From: Amycolatopsis thermoflava N1165
GTDB lineage: Bacteria; Actinomycetota; Actinomycetes; Mycobacteriales; Pseudonocardiaceae
DNA: 64,000 bases
Direction of reading: 5' to 3'
Assembly: GCF_000473265.1 (NCBI RefSeq)
Contig: NZ_KI421511.1
Coordinates: forward strand, 6,837,909-6,901,908
This document shows, piece by piece, positions 33,858-44,181 of the stretch. How positions within the stretch are numbered: position 1 is the first letter of the stretch; each line of letters starts with the position of its first letter. The position numbers and the translations under genes are program-made. The notes below the pieces were generated by a model. It was given only the letters and a program-made list of their open reading frames with translations. It was not told the origin of the DNA and ran no database searches.

Positions 33858-34684
33858 GCAAGAAGGAACGGCCACCGGTGCCGGAGCGCCTGCCGGCGCC
33901 GGTGGTCGACTCGCACACGCACCTGGACGCCTGCGGTGCGGTCACGGCGGCCGACGTGGCCGAGCTGGCCGACCGCGCCGCGGCGGCCGGGGTGACGAGG
34001 ATGGTGACCGTCGCCGACGACCTGGACGCCGCCCGCTGGGCCGCGGAAGCGTCCACTTGGGACGAGCGGGTGTGGGCCGCGGTGGCGATCCACCCCACCC
34101 GCACCAAGGACTTCGGCGAGGCGGAACAGTCCGAAATAGAGCGTCTGGCGCGTCAGGACCGGGTGGTCGCCGTCGGTGAGACGGGTCTGGACTACTACTG
34201 GGACTACTCGCCGCCGGACGCCCAGCAGGAGGCGTTCCGCTGGCACATCGACCTCGCCAAGCGGGTCGGCAAGCCGCTGATGATCCACGACCGGGACGCG
34301 CATGAGGACGTGCTGCGGATCCTGGACGAGGAGGGCGCGCCGGAGACCGTGGTGTTCCACTGCTTCTCCGGCGACGAGGACATCGCGCGCCGCTGCGTGG
34401 ACGCCGGTTACGTGCTGTCGTTCGCCGGCACGGTCACGTTCCGCAACGCCCGGGCGCTGCAGGCCGCGGCGCGGCTCGTGCCGTCCGGGCAGTTCCTCGT
34501 CGAGACCGACGCGCCGTTCCTGACGCCGCACCCGTTCCGCGGACGGCCGAACGAGCCGTACTGCACCGCTTATACGGTCGCCTTCCTCGCCGACCTCCGT
34601 TCGGAGGGGCTGGAACAGGTCTGTTCGGCGGTGTCGGCGACGGCCGAACGCGTCTTCCGGCTGCCGTCCGTCACAGCGGGTTGA
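33854..34684 (+). CDS. tatD: TatD family metal-dependent DNase
   Basis: 276 residues with the TatD metal sites: VVDSHTHLD (H-x-H), [20 protein letters not shown] (Glu and the GLD-Y block), [27 protein letters not shown] and [17 protein letters not shown]. The GTG start overlaps the metG stop (GTGA), so translation is coupled. TatD proteins are Mg-dependent 3'-5' exonucleases acting in DNA repair and turnover. The metG-tatD-rpfB-rsmA order is conserved in actinobacteria. Confidence 0.95.
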   Translation: MSKKERPPVPERLPAPVVDSHTHLDACGAVTAADVAELADRAAAAGVTRMVTVADDLDAARWAAEASTWDERVWAAVAIHPTRTKDFGEAEQSEIERLARQDRVVAVGETGLDYYWDYSPPDAQQEAFRWHIDLAKRVGKPLMIHDRDAHEDVLRILDEEGAPETVVFHCFSGDEDIARRCVDAGYVLSFAGTVTFRNARALQAAARLVPSGQFLVETDAPFLTPHPFRGRPNEPYCTAYTVAFLADLRSEGLEQVCSAVSATAERVFRLPSVTAG

Positions 34685-34758
34685 ACGGACTGCGACATCC
34701 GTGGAAATCAACCATCCACCTGGAGGAGTGACGAACGCCACGACATTCCGCCCGGTGT

Positions 34759-36358
<1,600 letters not shown>

Positions 36359-36377
36359 CCCCCACCGCACACACATC

Positions 36378-36411
36378 ATGACCCCGGCCAGCGGCCGGGG
36401 TCATCTTCTTT
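36378..36411 (+). terminator. Intrinsic terminator after rpfB
   Basis: ATGACCCCGGCC (36378-36389) and GGCCGGGGTCAT (36393-36404) make a perfect 12-bp stem with a 3-nt loop, followed by CTTCTTTTCC. It ends the rpfB message before rsmA. Confidence 0.85.
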
Positions 36412-36463
36412 TCCGGGTCACCTTCCACGAGTGCGGTACTCGCGGGCCAGTAGCATTCCCGGC

Positions 36464-37324
36464 GTGACCGCACTGCTCGGACCAGCCGAGATCCGTGGCT
36501 TGGCCGCCGAGCTGGACGTCCGTCCCACGAAGAAGCTCGGCCAGAACTTCGTGCACGACCCGAACACGGTCCGCCGCATCGTCGACCTCTCCGGAGTGGG
36601 CGACGGCGACCACGTCCTGGAAGTCGGTCCGGGCCTCGGCTCCCTGACCCTCGGCCTCCTGGACTCGGGCGCACGGGTCACCGCCGTCGAAATCGACCCG
36701 GTCCTCGGCGAGCGCCTGCCGGCCACGATCACCGAGCGCGCCCCCGAGGCCGCCGCCCGGTTCACCGTGCACATCCAGGACGCCCTCAAGCTCCAGCGCG
36801 CGGACCTGGCGCAGGAGCCCACGCACCTCGTGGCCAACCTGCCCTACAACGTCGCCGTCCCGGTGGTCCTGCACCTGCTCGCCGAGCTGCCGTCGCTGGC
36901 GCACGGCCTGGTGATGGTGCAGACGGAGGTCGCCGACCGGATGGCCGCGGGCCCCGGCAGCCGCATCTATGGCGTCCCGAGCGTGAAGCTCGCCTGGTAC
37001 GGCCCGGCCCGCAAGGTCGCGCCCGTGCCGCGCGCGGTGTTCTGGCCGGTGCCGAACGTCGACTCCGCGCTCGTCGGCTTCGAGCGCGCCGCGGAACCGG
37101 TGTCGGACGCGGACCGGGACGAGGTCTTCGCCGTCGTCGACGCCGCCTTCGCCCAGCGTCGCAAGACCCTGCGCGCCGCGTTGTCGTCGTGGGCGGGCTC
37201 GGGGGAGAAGGCCGAGGCGATCCTCCGCGCGGCCGGCGTCGACCCTCGCGCGCGGGGCGAGCAACTGGGGGTAAGGGACTTCGCCAAGATCGCCAAGAGC
37301 AAGTCCTTACCACCGTTTGTGTGA
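36464..37324 (+). CDS. rsmA: 16S rRNA dimethyladenosine transferase
   Basis: 286-residue KsgA/RsmA. Blocks: [40 protein letters not shown] (SAM loop), [14 protein letters not shown], and the target-base motif [15 protein letters not shown], with [20 protein letters not shown] and a C-terminal [14 protein letters not shown]. It dimethylates A1518 and A1519 of 16S rRNA. GTG 36464 is chosen because TAGCAT (36451-36456) lies 7 nt upstream, the geometry of a leaderless message, and because family similarity starts there. It is isolated from rpfB by a terminator. Confidence 0.95.
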   Translation: MTALLGPAEIRGLAAELDVRPTKKLGQNFVHDPNTVRRIVDLSGVGDGDHVLEVGPGLGSLTLGLLDSGARVTAVEIDPVLGERLPATITERAPEAAARFTVHIQDALKLQRADLAQEPTHLVANLPYNVAVPVVLHLLAELPSLAHGLVMVQTEVADRMAAGPGSRIYGVPSVKLAWYGPARKVAPVPRAVFWPVPNVDSALVGFERAAEPVSDADRDEVFAVVDAAFAQRRKTLRAALSSWAGSGEKAEAILRAAGVDPRARGEQLGVRDFAKIAKSKSLPPFV

Positions 37325-37351
37325 TCTCGCACCCTGATCCGGACCAGGGAC

Positions 37352-37381
37352 TTGCCAAAAAGATGTGAAGTCCGTTCTACT
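37352..37381 (+). promoter_or_regulatory. Promoter of the SAM-riboswitch transcript
   Basis: TTGCCA (37352-37357) and TCTACT (37376-37381) are 18 bp apart, directly upstream of the riboswitch, placing the 5' end of the RNA close to the first stem. Confidence 0.5.
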
Positions 37382-37389
37382 CTTTGAGG

Positions 37390-37483
37390 TATCCATCCCG
37401 AGCGGCTGAGAGACCTGGCTCGCCGAAGCCGCAGCAACCACCCCACCCGGGCGCAGGTGCTAACGCCAGGACCGATGGAGGAT
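37390..37483 (+). promoter_or_regulatory. SAM-I (S-box) riboswitch
   Basis: All S-box landmarks are present. The P1 stem is TCCATC (37392-37397) with GATGGA (37474-37479). P2 and the kink-turn lie in GAGCGGCTGAGAGACCTGGC and CCGAAGCCGCAGCAACC, followed by P3 CACCCGGGCGC and the core AGGTGCTAACGCCAGGACC. The 3' strand of P1 merges with GGAGG, the ribosome site of the next small ORF. SAM binding, which stabilises P1, would therefore hide that site: translational control with the leader peptide as first target. Position before a MetN-like gene fits methionine regulation. Confidence 0.93.
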
Positions 37484-37487
37484 TCCT

Positions 37488-37562
37488 GTGTACCGCACGA
37501 TGCTCACGAGGCGCCGCGTCGTCGACGAATGTCGTCGCACGGTCTGCGCGTGTCGTCGCTGA
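37488..37562 (+). CDS. Cys/Arg-rich leader peptide downstream of the SAM-I riboswitch
   Basis: A 24-codon ORF starts with GTG 5-6 nt after GGAGG (part of riboswitch P1) and encodes MYRTMLTRRRVVDECRRTVC followed by ACRR. Three Cys and eight Arg in 24 residues is unlike coding sequence here. It resembles the small Arg/Cys leader peptides found before sulfur genes in actinobacteria, where scarce Cys-tRNA stalls ribosomes. Between its stop and the next gene lie a GTAGAC/GTCTAC dyad (37610-37622) and a small hairpin, GGCGCG-tt-CGCGCC (37636-37649). A dual SAM plus cysteine check on the downstream gene is inferred. Confidence 0.6.
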   Translation: MYRTMLTRRRVVDECRRTVCACRR

Positions 37563-37668
37563 CCGCTTTCCCTTCACCACCATTTCCTGATTTCGCCTGA
37601 CCGTCCTCTGTAGACGGTCTACTTGGTGTGCGGTCGGCGCGTTCGCGCCCGTTGTGCTGGAGCCATTC

Positions 37669-38682
37669 GTGATCACTGTCGAAAACCTGACCAAGTCCTT
37701 CCCCGGTGCCGCCAAGCCCGTCCACGCCCTGCGGGACGTGAGCGTCGAGGTGCCCGCCGGCGCCCTGTTCGGCGTCGTCGGCCCGGCCGGCTCCGGCAAG
37801 TCCACCCTGACCCGGTGCATCGCCCTGCAGGAGAAGCCCGACCGTGGCGTCGTGCGGCTGGACGGCCTGAACACCACCGGTCTCGACGGGCGGAAGCTGC
37901 GCGAGGTGCGCCGCCAGGTCGCGGTGCTGGACGCGCAGCCGGTGCTGCACGCCGAGCGCACCGTGGCGGGCAACGTCGCGGCCCCGCTGGAGCAGCTCGG
38001 CCTGGAGGGCCCGCAGCGGCGCAGCCGTGTCGGCCGCCTGCTCGACCTGGCCGGCCTGACCCAGCGCGCCGCGCTGCGCCCGAGTGAACTCACCCCGGGC
38101 CAGCGTCGCCGCGTCGCGCTCGCCCGGTCGCTGGCCGCGGGCCCGGCCGTGCTGCTCGCCGACGACCCGACCGCCGGTGTCGGCGCCGAGGAGACCGGCG
38201 CGGTGCTGACTGTCCTCGACCGCGCCCGCGCGGAGCTGGGCGTGACGGTGCTGCTGACCACCCAGGACGGTGCCGCGGTGCGGCGCGTCTGCGACGGGGT
38301 CGCGGTGCTGGAGGACGGGCGGCTCGTCGAGCAGGGCACCGTCCTGGAGTTGCTGGCGAACCCGGCCAGCAAGGTCGCGCAGAGCCTGCTGCCCCCGATC
38401 GACACGCCGCGCAGCCAGTCGTCGAGCTACGACCGGTCCGTCGACGTGGTGCTGATCGGCTTCGCGGCCGTCGGCGCGCTGCTGCCCGAGGCCTCCGCCC
38501 GGTTCGAGGTCGAGCTCGCCACCATCGGCGGCGGCCTGACCCGCGTCGGGGACACCCCGGTGGCCCGGTTCCGGGTCGGAGTCAACGGCAGCCAGGCCGA
38601 CGCGGCGCTGGCGTGGATCGCCGACCGCGGCGCGCACGTCGTGCACCCGAAGGAAGGCCCGAAGAGCGTCGTCGCGGCCTGA
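37669..38682 (+). CDS. metN: MetN-like ABC ATPase with C-terminal NIL domain (orphan)
   Basis: About 337 residues. ABC domain: Walker A VGPAGSGKSTLTRCI, Q-loop region, signature LTPGQRRRVALARSLA, Walker B VLLADDPTAGVGAEE. The C-terminal 85 residues are a NIL domain (SVDVVLIGFAAVGALLPEAS and onward), the methionine-sensing part of MetN. Two oddities: the signature is LTPGQ rather than LSGGQ, and the catalytic Glu after Walker B is Asp (DDPT). No metI permease or metQ binding protein follows; a terminator does. Start GTG 37669 has GGAG upstream; GTG 37654 is possible. It is controlled by the SAM-I riboswitch and leader peptide. Confidence 0.85.
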   Translation: MITVENLTKSFPGAAKPVHALRDVSVEVPAGALFGVVGPAGSGKSTLTRCIALQEKPDRGVVRLDGLNTTGLDGRKLREVRRQVAVLDAQPVLHAERTVAGNVAAPLEQLGLEGPQRRSRVGRLLDLAGLTQRAALRPSELTPGQRRRVALARSLAAGPAVLLADDPTAGVGAEETGAVLTVLDRARAELGVTVLLTTQDGAAVRRVCDGVAVLEDGRLVEQGTVLELLANPASKVAQSLLPPIDTPRSQSSSYDRSVDVVLIGFAAVGALLPEASARFEVELATIGGGLTRVGDTPVARFRVGVNGSQADAALAWIADRGAHVVHPKEGPKSVVAA

Positions 38683-38692
38683 CCAGGCGCGA

Positions 38693-38726
38693 GAGGAGGG
38701 GCGTCCCGGCCGGGGCGCCCCTCCTC
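38693..38726. terminator. Terminator between metN-like gene and convergent MFS gene
   Basis: GAGGAGGGGCG (38693-38703) and CGCCCCTCCTC (38716-38726) form an 11-bp perfect stem with a GC-rich 12-nt loop. It lies 11 bp after the metN stop and 4 bp before the convergent MFS stop, so it can serve both strands. Confidence 0.7.
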
Positions 38727-38729
38727 GTC

Positions 38730-40145
38730 TCACTTCCCCCGGACCAGGACCCCGACCGCGATCGCGCCTGCGGCCACGATCGCCGCGGCCCAGCCGTTCG
38801 CCACCGCGTAGCCGTGCACGGTCGCCGCGGGCAGGGCCAGCCCGGCGACCGAGGCGGTCGCGCTCGCGGCGATCGTGTTCAGCGACGCCGTGCCGATCGA
38901 CGCGCCGACCTGCTGGGACGTCGTGATGAACGCCGACGCCACCCCGGCGTCCTTCGGCTCCACCCCGGCGGTCGCGATGTTCATGACCGTCGGCATCGCC
39001 AGTCCGGCGCCTGCGCCCATCACCAGTTCCACCGGCAGGACCAGGCCCCAGTAGGACGTGTCGACCGACAGCTGGGTCAGCCCGGCGAGCCCGGCGGCCA
39101 TCAGCAGGAGCCCGATGACCAGCAGCGGGCGCGGCCCGGTCCGCGGGATCAGCCGCCGGGTCAGCAGCGTCGAGACCGTGACGTTGCCCAGCAGGAACGG
39201 CAGGAACGCCAGGCCGGCGCCGAGCGCGCCGAAGCCCATGATCGCCTGCAGCTGGTAGGTGAGGAACAGGAACATCCCGAACATCCCGAACGCCGCGACG
39301 GCGATGGTCAGGAAGCCCGACGAGCGGGCGCGGTCGGCCAGGATGTGCAGCGGCAGCAGCGGGTTCCGGACCCGGGCCTGCCGGAACACGAACCCGGCCA
39401 GCAGCACGACCGCCGCGATCAGCGTGCCGAGCACCACGGCCGACCCCCAGCCGCGGGTCGCCGCCTCGGAGAACCCGTAGACGAGCCCGGCGATCCCCGC
39501 GCTGCCGAGCACTCCGCTGAGCCAGTCGAGCCGCGTCTCGCGGTGACCACGCACGTTCGGCAGGACGAACCAGCCCGCGATCGCGGCGGCGATCGCGATC
39601 GGCAGGTTCACGTAGAGGCACCAGCGCCAGGACGCGTACTCGGCCAGCGCGCCACCGGCAACCAGGCCGACCGCGCCGCCGGACATCATGATGGCGCTGA
39701 AGATCCCGAACGCCTTCGCCCGTTCCTTCGCCTCGGTGAAGGTGATGGTCAGCAGCGAGAGCGTGGACGGCGCCAGCAGCGCGGCGAAGACCCCCTGGGC
39801 CGCGCGGGCGCCGATGAGCAGGCCTGGACCGGCGGCCATCCCGCCGAGCGCGGACGCGGCGGCGAACCCGAGCGCGCCCACGATGAGCGTGTTCTTGCGG
39901 CCCAGCCGGTCGGCCAGCCGCCCGCCGAGCAGCAGCAGGCCACCGAAGGCCAGCGTGTAGGCGGTGATCGCCCACTGGCGGGCCACGTCGGACATGCCGA
40001 GGTCGGCCTGCGCGGTGGGCAGCGCGATGTTGACGATGGTGGTGTCGATGATGACCAGAAGCTGGGCGAGCCCGACGACCGCGAGCGCCCACCACTTTCT
40101 CGAGTCGGCCGGTGCCGTCACCGGCGCCGGAGTGGTTGTCGTCAT
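38730..40145 (-). CDS. MFS drug efflux transporter, DHA2 (EmrB/QacA) type
   Basis: 471 residues, about 14 helices. Motif A is in GGRLADRLGRKNTLIVGALG. Motif D1 is in LLVIIDTTIVNIALP and motif C-like Gly/Pro pattern in MSGGAVGLVAGGALAEYASW. It is a proton-coupled multidrug exporter; substrates are unknown. It is divergent from a TetR gene, with a 24-bp palindrome in its own promoter region, so the TetR probably represses it. Confidence 0.92.
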   Translation of the reverse strand: MTTTTPAPVTAPADSRKWWALAVVGLAQLLVIIDTTIVNIALPTAQADLGMSDVARQWAITAYTLAFGGLLLLGGRLADRLGRKNTLIVGALGFAAASALGGMAAGPGLLIGARAAQGVFAALLAPSTLSLLTITFTEAKERAKAFGIFSAIMMSGGAVGLVAGGALAEYASWRWCLYVNLPIAIAAAIAGWFVLPNVRGHRETRLDWLSGVLGSAGIAGLVYGFSEAATRGWGSAVVLGTLIAAVVLLAGFVFRQARVRNPLLPLHILADRARSSGFLTIAVAAFGMFGMFLFLTYQLQAIMGFGALGAGLAFLPFLLGNVTVSTLLTRRLIPRTGPRPLLVIGLLLMAAGLAGLTQLSVDTSYWGLVLPVELVMGAGAGLAMPTVMNIATAGVEPKDAGVASAFITTSQQVGASIGTASLNTIAASATASVAGLALPAATVHGYAVANGWAAAIVAAGAIAVGVLVRGK

Positions 40146-40190
40146 GGTGGAAACCCCCTGGTGGAGAACTGGGTTAGACTGAGAGCAAGC

Positions 40191-40214
40191 ATTACTAGTC
40201 GGCCGACAAGTAAT
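40191..40214. promoter_or_regulatory. TetR operator between the MFS and TetR genes
   Basis: ATTACTAGTCGG followed by CCGACAAGTAAT is a 24-bp dyad with one mismatched pair, centred on GGCC. It lies 46 bp upstream of the MFS start and 75 bp upstream of the TetR start. Confidence 0.7.
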
Positions 40215-40288
40215 GGCGCTGTGGACAGGCTAGGCCTATTGCTAGCCGGGCGTCAAGCAAGTTTGAGAGTTCCTCAGGAAGGACGGTC

Positions 40289-40858
40289 ATGGCGGGGCGG
40301 CGGACCGACACGCGCGAGCGCATCCAGCAGATCGCGCTGGACCTGTTCGTCGAGCAGGGCTACGAGAAGACGTCGTTGCGGGAGATCGCGGAGGCGCTCG
40401 GCGTGACCAAAGCCGCGCTCTACTACCACTTCCGCACGAAGGAAGACATCGTCCACAGCCTGATCGAGGACATCGGCTCCTCGCTCGACGAGATCATCGA
40501 GTGGGCGCGGGCCCAGGACGACCCCGCGCAGACCCGCGAGGAGCTGCTGCGCAGGCTCTCCGACCTGATCCAGGGCCGGTTCGGCCCGATCATGCGGTTC
40601 ATGCAGGACAACCAGCCCGCGCTGAAGGACCTGCACGCCGGGCATGTGCTGGCCGCGCGGCTGAAGGGTCTGTTCACGTTCCTCGTCCCCGCCGACGCCA
40701 GCGCGGAGGACAAGTTGCGCTCCCGGCTCGCGCTGGTCGCGCTGATGGCCGGCAACAACCCGCAGTTCCTGGACGAGAACCCGAGCAAGGAGTCGGCCGA
40801 CGTGGCGCTGCGCGTCGCACTGGAGCTTGCCTCTCCGCGCTCTCCGGCGGGCACGTAG
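40289..40858 (+). CDS. TetR family repressor of the MFS exporter
   Basis: 189 residues. The HTH is RIQQIALDLFVEQGYEKTSL, REIAEALGVTKAALYYHFRT (canonical recognition helix) and KEDIVHSLIEDIG. The ligand domain is of the TetR_C type seen with efflux pumps, with a MRFMQDNQPAL helix. ATG start with GGAAGGACGGTC upstream. Divergent from the MFS gene across a large palindrome. Only 9 bp separate its stop from ispE, whose leaderless-type start suggests separate transcription. Confidence 0.88.
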   Translation: MAGRRTDTRERIQQIALDLFVEQGYEKTSLREIAEALGVTKAALYYHFRTKEDIVHSLIEDIGSSLDEIIEWARAQDDPAQTREELLRRLSDLIQGRFGPIMRFMQDNQPALKDLHAGHVLAARLKGLFTFLVPADASAEDKLRSRLALVALMAGNNPQFLDENPSKESADVALRVALELASPRSPAGT

Positions 40859-40867
40859 GCTTGACTG

Positions 40868-41830
40868 GTGCTCGCCGTCGTACCGCCACCTGTCACCGTC
40901 AGGGTGCCTTCGAAGATCAACCTGCACCTGTCGGTCGGCGACCTGCGCCCGGACGGTTTCCACGACCTGACGACCGTCTTTCACGCGCTTTCGCTGACCG
41001 ACGAGGTCACCGTCGCGCTGGCCGAGGAGCCGGGTGTCGAGGTCTACGGCGAAGGTGAGCAGGTCGTGCCCACCGGCGCCAGCAACCTCGCGTGGCGCGC
41101 GGTCGAGGCGCTGGCAGCGCACGTCGGCAAGACCGACGGGGCCGCGAACGTCCGGGTGGTCCTCCGCAAGGGGATCCCCGTCGCGGGTGGAATGGCGGGC
41201 GGCAGCGCCGACGCCGCCGGCACGCTGGTCGCCCTCGCCGCGCTGTGGAAGCTGGACATCGGGCGCGACGAGCTCGCCGGGATCGCCGCGAAGCTCGGTT
41301 CGGACGTGCCGTTCGGGCTCTACGGCGGCACCGCGCTGGGCACCGGCCGCGGCGAGCAGCTGGTGCCGGTCCTGTCGCGGCACACCTTCCACTGGGTGCT
41401 CGCGTTCGACCAGCGCGGGCTGTCCACGGAGCGCGTCTACAAGGAACTCGACCGGCTCCGCGAGACCGGCAACCCGCCGCGCGTCGGCTCGCACGCGCCG
41501 GTCGTCGAGGCGCTGGCCTCCGGCGACCCGCGCCAGCTGGCCCTGCTGCTCGGCAACGACCTGCAGGCCGCCGCGGTGTCCCTGCGGCCCGGCCTGCGCC
41601 GCACGCTGCGCGCCGGGGTGAACGCCGGCGCGCTCGCCGGCACCGTGTCCGGTTCCGGCCCGACGTGCGCGTTCCTGTGCGCCGACGCGGAGTCCGCGCT
41701 CGAGGTCGCGGCCGAGCTGGCCGGGGCCGGGGTGTGCCGGACGGTCCGGGTCGCGCACGGCCCGGTGCCGGGCGCGCGGCTCGTCGGCGGCGACGAACAC
41801 CGGCCCACTCCTCCGCAGGTGCACGCGTAG
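40868..41830 (+). CDS. ispE: 4-diphosphocytidyl-2-C-methyl-D-erythritol kinase
   Basis: 320-residue GHMP kinase of the MEP isoprenoid pathway. [20 protein letters not shown] holds the catalytic Lys strand, [14 protein letters not shown] the substrate loop, [20 protein letters not shown] the ATP loop with catalytic Asp, and [20 protein letters not shown] and [12 protein letters not shown] complete the family pattern. The C-terminus is slightly extended. GTG start; TAGGCT at 40857-40862 is 5 nt upstream, consistent with a leaderless message. The stop overlaps the start of the ABC-F gene by one base. Confidence 0.96.
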   Translation: MLAVVPPPVTVRVPSKINLHLSVGDLRPDGFHDLTTVFHALSLTDEVTVALAEEPGVEVYGEGEQVVPTGASNLAWRAVEALAAHVGKTDGAANVRVVLRKGIPVAGGMAGGSADAAGTLVALAALWKLDIGRDELAGIAAKLGSDVPFGLYGGTALGTGRGEQLVPVLSRHTFHWVLAFDQRGLSTERVYKELDRLRETGNPPRVGSHAPVVEALASGDPRQLALLLGNDLQAAAVSLRPGLRRTLRAGVNAGALAGTVSGSGPTCAFLCADAESALEVAAELAGAGVCRTVRVAHGPVPGARLVGGDEHRPTPPQVHA

Positions 41831-43584
41831 TGGCTAACTTGATCAACCTCGAGGCGGTCTCCAAGTCCTTCGGGGTCCGCCCCCTGCTGGACAACGTCTC
41901 CCTCGGCGTCGGCGAAGGCGAGCGCATCGGTGTCGTCGGCCTCAACGGCGGTGGCAAGACCACACTGCTGGAGGTCCTCTCCGGACTCGCCGAGCCGGAT
42001 TCCGGCCGGGTGAGCCAGGTCCGCGGGCTGCGGCTCGCGGTCGTCACCCAGCGCACCGAGCTGGCCGAGGGCAGCACGATCCGCGACGCCGTGCTCGCCG
42101 GTTTCGACGCCGAGCACGAGTGGGCGGCCGACGCCCGGGTCCGGTCCATTGTGGAGGGCCTCGGGATCACCGGGCTGGGGCTGGACAACCCGACCGCGAC
42201 ACTGTCCGGTGGGGAGCGTCGCCGGGTCGCGCTGGCCGCCGCGCTGATCGGCGACCTGGACCTGCTGGTGCTCGACGAGCCGACCAACCACCTCGACGTC
42301 GAAGGCGTGCGCTGGCTCGCCGACCACCTGCTGGCGCGGCGGTCCGCGCTCGTGGTCGTCACCCACGACCGATGGTTCCTGGACACGGTGTGCGGGCGGA
42401 CCTGGGAGGTCGCCGACGGCCGGGTCGAGCAGTACGAGGGCGGGTACGCGGACTGGATCTTCGCGCGCGCCGAGCGGGCGCGGCTCGCGGCGTCGATGGA
42501 GGAGAAGCGGCGCAACCTCGCGCGCAAGGAGCTGGCCTGGCTGCAGCGCGGCGCGAAGGCCCGCACGTCGAAGCCGCGGTACCGGATCGAGGCGGCCGAG
42601 GCGCTGATCGCGGACGTGCCGGAGCCGCGCGACACCGCGGAGCTGATGTCGTTCGCGAAGCGGCGGCTCGGCAAGACCGTGCTGGAGCTGGAGGACGTGA
42701 CCCTCAAGGCCGGCGACAAGACGGTCGTCGAAGGGCTCACTTGGCGGATCGGTCCCGGTGACCGGTTCGGGCTGGTCGGCGTGAACGGGTCGGGCAAGAC
42801 GACGCTGCTGAAGCTGCTGGCCGGGGAGCGCGAGCCGGTCGCGGGGCGGCGGATCCAGGGCAAGACGGTGCGGCTCGCGCACCTGTCGCAGGAGCTGGAC
42901 GAGCTGCCGGGGCAGTTGCGGGTGCTGGAGGCCGTCGAGGAGGTCTCGGCGCGGGTCGTGCTGGGCAAGCAGGAGCTGTCGGCGTCGCAGCTGGCGGAGA
43001 AGCTCGGGTTCCCGCCGGCGCGGCAGTGGACGCCGGTGGAGGACCTGTCCGGCGGCGAGCGGCGGCGGCTGCAGCTGGCCCGGTTGCTGATGGCCGAGCC
43101 GAACGTGCTGCTGCTCGACGAGCCCACGAACGACCTGGACATCGACACCCTGCAGCAGCTGGAAGATCTGCTGGACTCCTGGCCGGGCACGATGGTCGTG
43201 GTCTCGCACGACCGCTACCTGGTGGAACGCGTGACGGACGCGGTGTACGCCCTGTTCGGCGACGGCCGGATCACGCACCTGCCCGGTGGCATCGACGAGT
43301 ACCTGGCGCGTCGTGCGTCCGCCCGTGCTTCGGTGTCGGCGCCGAAGCCTGCGCAGAAGACGTCCAGCGCGGCGGAGTTCCGGGCGGCGCAGAAGGAACT
43401 GTCCCGGTTGGAGCGACGGCTGGACCAGCTCCACGCGCGGGAGACCAAGCTGCACGAGAAGCTCGCCGAGCACGCCACCGAGCCGGACAAGCTGGTCGAG
43501 CTGAACACGGAGCTGAAGACGGTGCGCGCGGAGATCGAGGACGTCGAGGCGCGCTGGCTGGAAACCTCCGAACTGGTGGAGTAA
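41830..43584 (+). CDS. ABC-F family ATPase (Uup-like)
   Basis: 584 residues, two ABC domains in one chain and no membrane part. Domain 1: VGLNGGGKTTLLEVLSG, LSGGERRRVALAAALI, LLVLDEPTNHLD. The linker is charged (ARKELAWLQRGAKARTSKPR). Domain 2: VGVNGSGKTTLLKLLAG, LSGGERRRLQLARLLM, VLLLDEPTNDLD. A C-terminal coiled coil (FRAAQKELSRLERRLDQLHA and onward) is like the DNA/RNA-binding tail of Uup. ABC-F proteins act on ribosomes. The GTG start overlaps ispE, so the two are co-expressed. Confidence 0.93.
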   Translation: MANLINLEAVSKSFGVRPLLDNVSLGVGEGERIGVVGLNGGGKTTLLEVLSGLAEPDSGRVSQVRGLRLAVVTQRTELAEGSTIRDAVLAGFDAEHEWAADARVRSIVEGLGITGLGLDNPTATLSGGERRRVALAAALIGDLDLLVLDEPTNHLDVEGVRWLADHLLARRSALVVVTHDRWFLDTVCGRTWEVADGRVEQYEGGYADWIFARAERARLAASMEEKRRNLARKELAWLQRGAKARTSKPRYRIEAAEALIADVPEPRDTAELMSFAKRRLGKTVLELEDVTLKAGDKTVVEGLTWRIGPGDRFGLVGVNGSGKTTLLKLLAGEREPVAGRRIQGKTVRLAHLSQELDELPGQLRVLEAVEEVSARVVLGKQELSASQLAEKLGFPPARQWTPVEDLSGGERRRLQLARLLMAEPNVLLLDEPTNDLDIDTLQQLEDLLDSWPGTMVVVSHDRYLVERVTDAVYALFGDGRITHLPGGIDEYLARRASARASVSAPKPAQKTSSAAEFRAAQKELSRLERRLDQLHARETKLHEKLAEHATEPDKLVELNTELKTVRAEIEDVEARWLETSELVE

Positions 43585-43653
43585 TTCGCGGCGCCTGCTG
43601 CTGCGGGCGCTCCGTGCGCTGCTCCGCGTGCCGGATCGCCGTCGCTGCCGAGC

Positions 43654-43741
43654 TGGCCGTTGCGGGTGGCGTGCTGCTGCGGGCGCGGTGTGCGCCAATC
43701 CGCGCGCTAGATGGCCGCCGCCCGGGGAGTTGGCCGCGCCG
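43654..43741 (+). repeat. Direct repeat, copy 1 (88 bp)
   Basis: Starts GGCCGTTGCGGGTGGCGTGC and runs through CTAGATGGCCGCCG to GGCCGCGCC. Matches 43933-44020 with a handful of changes and balancing short indels. Confidence 0.75.
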
Positions 43742-43932
43742 GGGCCGTTCTTGCCATCCCAGGGACCGGGTTTATCACCCCCCCGGGCACTGTCTTGGTC
43801 GCGGCGGGCACTGGGTTCGCCGCTGTGGGCGGCGTGTTTTGCCGTTGCGGGCACCGTCGTGGCTGTTCCCGGTGCGCACGCACCTTGTGCGCCAGCTCCG
43901 TGCGCCGTAGTGGCCGCAGCCGCTGGGGAGGT

Positions 43933-44020
43933 GGCCGTTGCGGGTGGCGTGCTGCTGCGGGCGCGCGGTGTGCACCACCCCGCGAGCTAGATGGCCGCCG
44001 CCGGGGAGTCGGCCGCGCCG
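43933..44020 (+). repeat. Direct repeat, copy 2 (88 bp)
   Basis: Same opening 20 bases and GAGCTAGATGGCCGCCG core as copy 1, 279 bp downstream of it. Confidence 0.75.
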
Positions 44021-44181
44021 TGGCTGCGCGTTTGCCGCCCAGGCGCCATATGTGCCGCCTTAGGGACCGCGTTGCCGCCCCGGCGGTGTGCTGGCCGTCG
44101 GGGATGCGCGGCTGCCAAGCCGGCCCACCTCGCGTGCCGTGGTTCCTGGCTTCCGTTGCCCCGGGGCGGCCGGGTCGCCGG

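Larger units (their letters stand above)
43585..44181. other. Repeat-rich intergenic stretch without genes
   Basis: About 600 bp after the ABC-F gene. No gene is supported. It contains an 88-bp imperfect direct repeat (43654-43741 and 43933-44020) and several shorter GCCGTTGCGGG-like echoes. Composition resembles the 12054-12986 stretch. Open frames in it have no ribosome sites or domains. Confidence 0.6.

Noticed and set aside
37390-37483. TPP riboswitch (CTGAGA string present)
   Set aside because: The rest of the THI element is missing, while the GCAACC and GGTGCTAA core and P1-P3 layout match SAM-I.
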